A stretch of DNA of 37,937 nt, from assembly GCA_035518635.1 (NCBI GenBank), contig DATIXI010000045.1:1-37937 (forward strand). The letters are read 5' to 3'. A program made the position numbers and the translations under genes. Under the pieces are notes generated by a model that was given only the letters and a program-made list of their open reading frames with translations, searched no databases and was not told the DNA's origin. Positions within the stretch are counted from its first letter, which is position 1. Each line of letters opens with the position of its first letter. This DNA comes from AC-32 sp035518635. Lineage in GTDB: Bacteria > Actinomycetota > Thermoleophilia > Gaiellales > Gaiellaceae. Of this stretch, positions 35,581 to 37,937 are shown one piece after another.

Positions 35581-36321
35581 TCATACCAGGAGCTTGAAGG
35601 CGCGGCCCAGCCTCTGGAGCCAGGTGTCGGCGGGTACGAGCAGACCACGCCCCGCGAACCCCACGGTTCGGTCGAGAGCGGCAAGGTAGTCGTCGTAGAG
35701 CTCGCGGTCGCCGCGGATCGCCCAGAGCGCCTCGGCGTTGACCCAGGCGGTGTCGCGCGCACGGGCGACGTCCCACATCGCAAGGACGTCGTCGATCCGG
35801 TAGACGCGGTGAAGCAGCCGGTCGAGACGGCGGAGCCAGCCGCCGAGATACTGCTGCTTGACCTGCGCCTCCACGGCCGCGAGCACCTTGTTGATCCGCA
35901 TGTAGTCGTCGTGCTGGGGCGAGCCTCTGGCAAGCGCGATCTTGGACCGCTCGCAGCTCGTGACGAGCGCGACCGGCAAATCTCGGTTGATATGAGCGTT
36001 CATCCCGGCGAACGCGAACTGGAGGGGCGCGACGCCCTTGCGAGACCGGGCTTCGAACAGCGCGGCCCAGGCGCGCGGAACGCCGCGTGGATCGCGGCTC
36101 GAGGCGTCGACAGCCTGAAAGAAGAGATCGGCGAAGCTCGCGTCGAGCTGTGCCAGGAAGCGCGGGTCGGCAAAAGTCATCCCCGCGAGCCGAGCCTGGA
36201 CGCTCTCGGTCACGGCGAGGTAGAGACGAGCGAAGCACGCGACGCCGTCGGAAGGGCGAAGTGGCGCGAGGATCGCCTCCATCCGGGCGATCGCCTCGGC
36301 AACGGGAGCGCTCGAGGGCAC
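35581..36321 (-). CDS. DUF5995 family protein
   Basis: A 246-residue protein of a conserved actinobacterial family of unknown function (DUF5995). Landmarks are RMEAILAPLRPSDGVACFARLYLAVTE near the N-terminus, FADPRFLAQLDASFADLFF, and the most conserved block FAFAGMNAHINRDLPVALV (near 102-120), with paired His and Asn that could bind a metal or ligand. It is mostly helical with no signal peptide. It lies 38 bp after the peptidase stop on the same strand and is probably cotranscribed. The GTG at 36321 is assumed; an ATG at 36282 is also reasonable. Confidence 0.75.
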   Translation of the reverse strand: MPSSAPVAEAIARMEAILAPLRPSDGVACFARLYLAVTESVQARLAGMTFADPRFLAQLDASFADLFFQAVDASSRDPRGVPRAWAALFEARSRKGVAPLQFAFAGMNAHINRDLPVALVTSCERSKIALARGSPQHDDYMRINKVLAAVEAQVKQQYLGGWLRRLDRLLHRVYRIDDVLAMWDVARARDTAWVNAEALWAIRGDRELYDDYLAALDRTVGFAGRGLLVPADTWLQRLGRAFKLLV

Positions 36322-36359
36322 CGGCCGACCGTGCGCCTCGGCGGTACCTCCGCCCCCGG

Positions 36360-37904
36360 TCAGCTCGTCAGCAGCTGAACGAGCCGCTGGCCCTCGGGGC
36401 GCCCGAGGCCGGTGCAGGCGTTCCAGCCTTCCCGCGCCTCGTAGGCGCCGTTGCCGCCGCTTGTGATCTCCTTGAAGCCGCCGCTCGTGTGCGCCTTGTA
36501 GAGCGTCGGATTGAGGAAGCCGGCCGGACGGCCACGGTGCTGGTTGACGAGGGCGAGCAGGCCCGCCCAGAGTGGGGCGACGGCGCTCGTGCCGCCGATC
36601 ACCGTCTCCTCACCGTCGACCCGGACCCGGTAACCGCTGGCGGGATCGGCATCGCCCGCCACATCGGGAACGCCGCGCCCGCTTCGGTGCGGGGGGTTGG
36701 CGGACTTGTCGACCTTGGCGCTGCGCTGCCAGGCGGGAAGGGGGAAGGTCTCGCTCACCCCGCCGCCGGTAGCCCCGTTCGTCTCCCAGACGCGCTCGGA
36801 GCGGATCGTGCCGTTGGCGCTCTCGATGCGGGTGCCGCCGCAGCCGACCACGTGCGGGCTCGAAGCGGGAAAGTCGACGTGCTGGCGCCCGTCGCCGACT
36901 CCGTCGGTCGAGCCGTTGTCGCCGGCCGCCACGAAGACGCTCATGCCGAGCGCTGCCGCTTCTTGGAACGCCTCGTCGTAGACGCGGCGCGACTGCTCGG
37001 TCCAGAACTGCGAGTCCTCGGGAGCGCCCCAGCTTATCGACATGATCGAAGATGCGCGCTGGTCGTGCACGGCGCTGGTGATTGCCTCGTAGAAGCCGCG
37101 GTCGGTGTTGCGGGCGAAGTAGACGAGGATCTCCGCCTTGGGCGCGACCGCGCCCGCGACTTCGATGTCGAGCACGACCTCGCCGTCGGCGGAGTCCGGG
37201 GTCGAGGGCGAGTTGGGCTGGCCTGCGACCGGGACGGCGGTGACCTTGGGAGCATGCAGGCCGAGCTCGCGGAAGTAGGTCTTGAGATCGTTGGGGCGGA
37301 AACCTCCGCCGAGCTCGATCAGGGCGATCTTCTGGCCGCGTCCATCCAGGTTGGACGGAAAGTCGTAGAGGCGGGCGATCTGGAGCGGGGTGAAGGCGCG
37401 CGTCGCCCTGGGGCTCAGGCCTTCGCTCTCGAGCCGGCGGAAGTGCGGCTTGGCCTGCGGGCGGCTGTCGAGCCCGATCACTGCCGTGACGATCGGCGCA
37501 AGCTCTGCCGGCACGTGCACCGGCCCGCTGCGGGCGCGGAAGCGCACCCCCTCGTGCTCGTACTCCTCGAAGGAGACGTCGAAGGCCTTGGCGACCGCCG
37601 CCGCCGGGCCGGCCAGCACCACCGTGCGCCGCGCCTGGTCGGACTCGCGCACTTCGAGACCGTGTTCGCGCGCGAACTGCGCGACTCGCTCCAGGTCGGC
37701 CGCGTCGGCCCCGAAGCGCTGCGCGAACTCGGTGCGGCTCAGGGGCTCCGCTCCCTCCTCGAGCTTCGGCAGGGCCGCATCGTCGCGGCGGCGGACGACG
37801 ATCGTCACCCGCACCTCCTGGTCGGCCGGGATCGGCCCGACTCTCTTTGCCCCCGGGAGCGCTTCGCGCTCGCTTCCCTCGATCGGTACGCGGCCAGACG
37901 GCAT
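36360..37904 (-). CDS. Sedolisin (S53) serine-carboxyl peptidase with pro-domain
   Basis: A 514-residue kumamolisin-type peptidase. Residues ~1-150 are the activation pro-domain (opening VPIEGSEREALPGAKRVG, ending VIGLDSRPQAKPHFR). The catalytic domain carries Glu242 and Asp246 in DGEVVLDIEVAG, oxyanion Asp329 in AAGDNGSTDG and nucleophile Ser440 in GGTSAVAPLWAG, with spacings like kumamolisin. The C-terminal calcium-site region has GWNACTGLGRPEG. The family digests proteins at acid pH after removal of the pro-domain. No N-terminal signal peptide is visible, as in kumamolisin itself, so the export route is unclear. The ATG follows AGGGGAGAG. It is the first gene of a likely pair with DUF5995. 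Confidence 0.9.
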   Translation of the reverse strand: MPSGRVPIEGSEREALPGAKRVGPIPADQEVRVTIVVRRRDDAALPKLEEGAEPLSRTEFAQRFGADAADLERVAQFAREHGLEVRESDQARRTVVLAGPAAAVAKAFDVSFEEYEHEGVRFRARSGPVHVPAELAPIVTAVIGLDSRPQAKPHFRRLESEGLSPRATRAFTPLQIARLYDFPSNLDGRGQKIALIELGGGFRPNDLKTYFRELGLHAPKVTAVPVAGQPNSPSTPDSADGEVVLDIEVAGAVAPKAEILVYFARNTDRGFYEAITSAVHDQRASSIMSISWGAPEDSQFWTEQSRRVYDEAFQEAAALGMSVFVAAGDNGSTDGVGDGRQHVDFPASSPHVVGCGGTRIESANGTIRSERVWETNGATGGGVSETFPLPAWQRSAKVDKSANPPHRSGRGVPDVAGDADPASGYRVRVDGEETVIGGTSAVAPLWAGLLALVNQHRGRPAGFLNPTLYKAHTSGGFKEITSGGNGAYEAREGWNACTGLGRPEGQRLVQLLTS

Positions 37905-37937
37905 GGCTCTCCCCTCTCGCTCGAGGCTATGTTCTTC

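Noticed and set aside
1..37937. CRISPR arrays, tRNA/rRNA genes, insertion sequences, att sites
   Set aside because: No regularly spaced repeats, cloverleaf-like sequences, transposase or integrase genes, or flanking direct repeats were found on reading both strands.

Overview
The window is high-GC DNA with many GTG starts, 1-4 nt start/stop overlaps, compact same-strand operons and LexA boxes of the Gram-positive/actinobacterial type (GAAC-N4-GTTC). Gene content (VAO-type phenol oxidase, DUF5995, S53 peptidase, MMPL, ROK-controlled sugar ABC operon, a DEDDh-GIY-YIG SOS nuclease) fits a soil actinobacterium, most likely class Thermoleophilia (Gaiellales/Solirubrobacterales). The lineage is inferred from protein resemblance and composition; no rRNA, tRNA, CRISPR array or mobile element was seen.

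Layout. (1) 1-1683: a chain of four overlapping genes of unknown function, visibly lower in GC than the rest. It contains an unlisted 46-residue Cys-containing ORF and two tandem paralogues, the second frameshifted. (2) 1806-7418: an aromatic (lignin/phenylpropanoid) catabolism island with a LigM-type O-demethylase, feruloyl/p-coumaroyl-CoA hydratase-lyase, a cyclic-nucleotide-binding protein, a salicylate-hydroxylase-like FAD monooxygenase and a eugenol/vanillyl-alcohol oxidase. Chemically these meet at vanillin and vanillate. (3) 7481-10554: a drug-efflux MFS pump divergent from an HxlR regulator with an apparently leaderless promoter, then two small housekeeping-type genes. (4) 10617-14986: a five-gene, fully overlapping membrane-lipid operon: PlsC-like acyltransferase, a fusion of a phytol/dolichol/CTP-lipid-kinase domain with a CarS-like (CDP-archaeol synthase) domain, a thioester-reductase-like SDR, a CDP-alcohol phosphatidyltransferase, and an LPG-synthase/flippase-like integral protein. 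I consider this the most likely undescribed system in the window.

(5) 14901-18127: an APC permease divergent from a TcmG/PheA-like aromatic hydroxylase. (6) 18221-21813: a thiol/redox-looking module of thioredoxin and DUF2892 genes divergent from ArsR-DUF2892-MMPL. The ArsR protein carries a C-x3-C pair, and a direct-repeat operator candidate lies between the two arms. (7) 22373-31306: a seven-gene amino-sugar/glycoside uptake operon (solute-binding lipoprotein, two permeases, GH4 glycosidase, BadF/NagK-type kinase, MsmX-type ATPase, SIS-domain deaminase/isomerase-like protein), divergent from a ROK repressor, with two inverted repeats around a recognisable promoter.

(8) 31333-34253: an SOS module of dinB and a DnaQ-like exonuclease/GIY-YIG/UVR fusion, each preceded by its own LexA box. 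(9) 34250-37904: small genes, a CoA-binding protein, DUF5995 and a sedolisin (S53) peptidase. Taken together the region suggests a soil heterotroph that eats lignin-derived aromatics and oligosaccharides and builds an unusual lipid.
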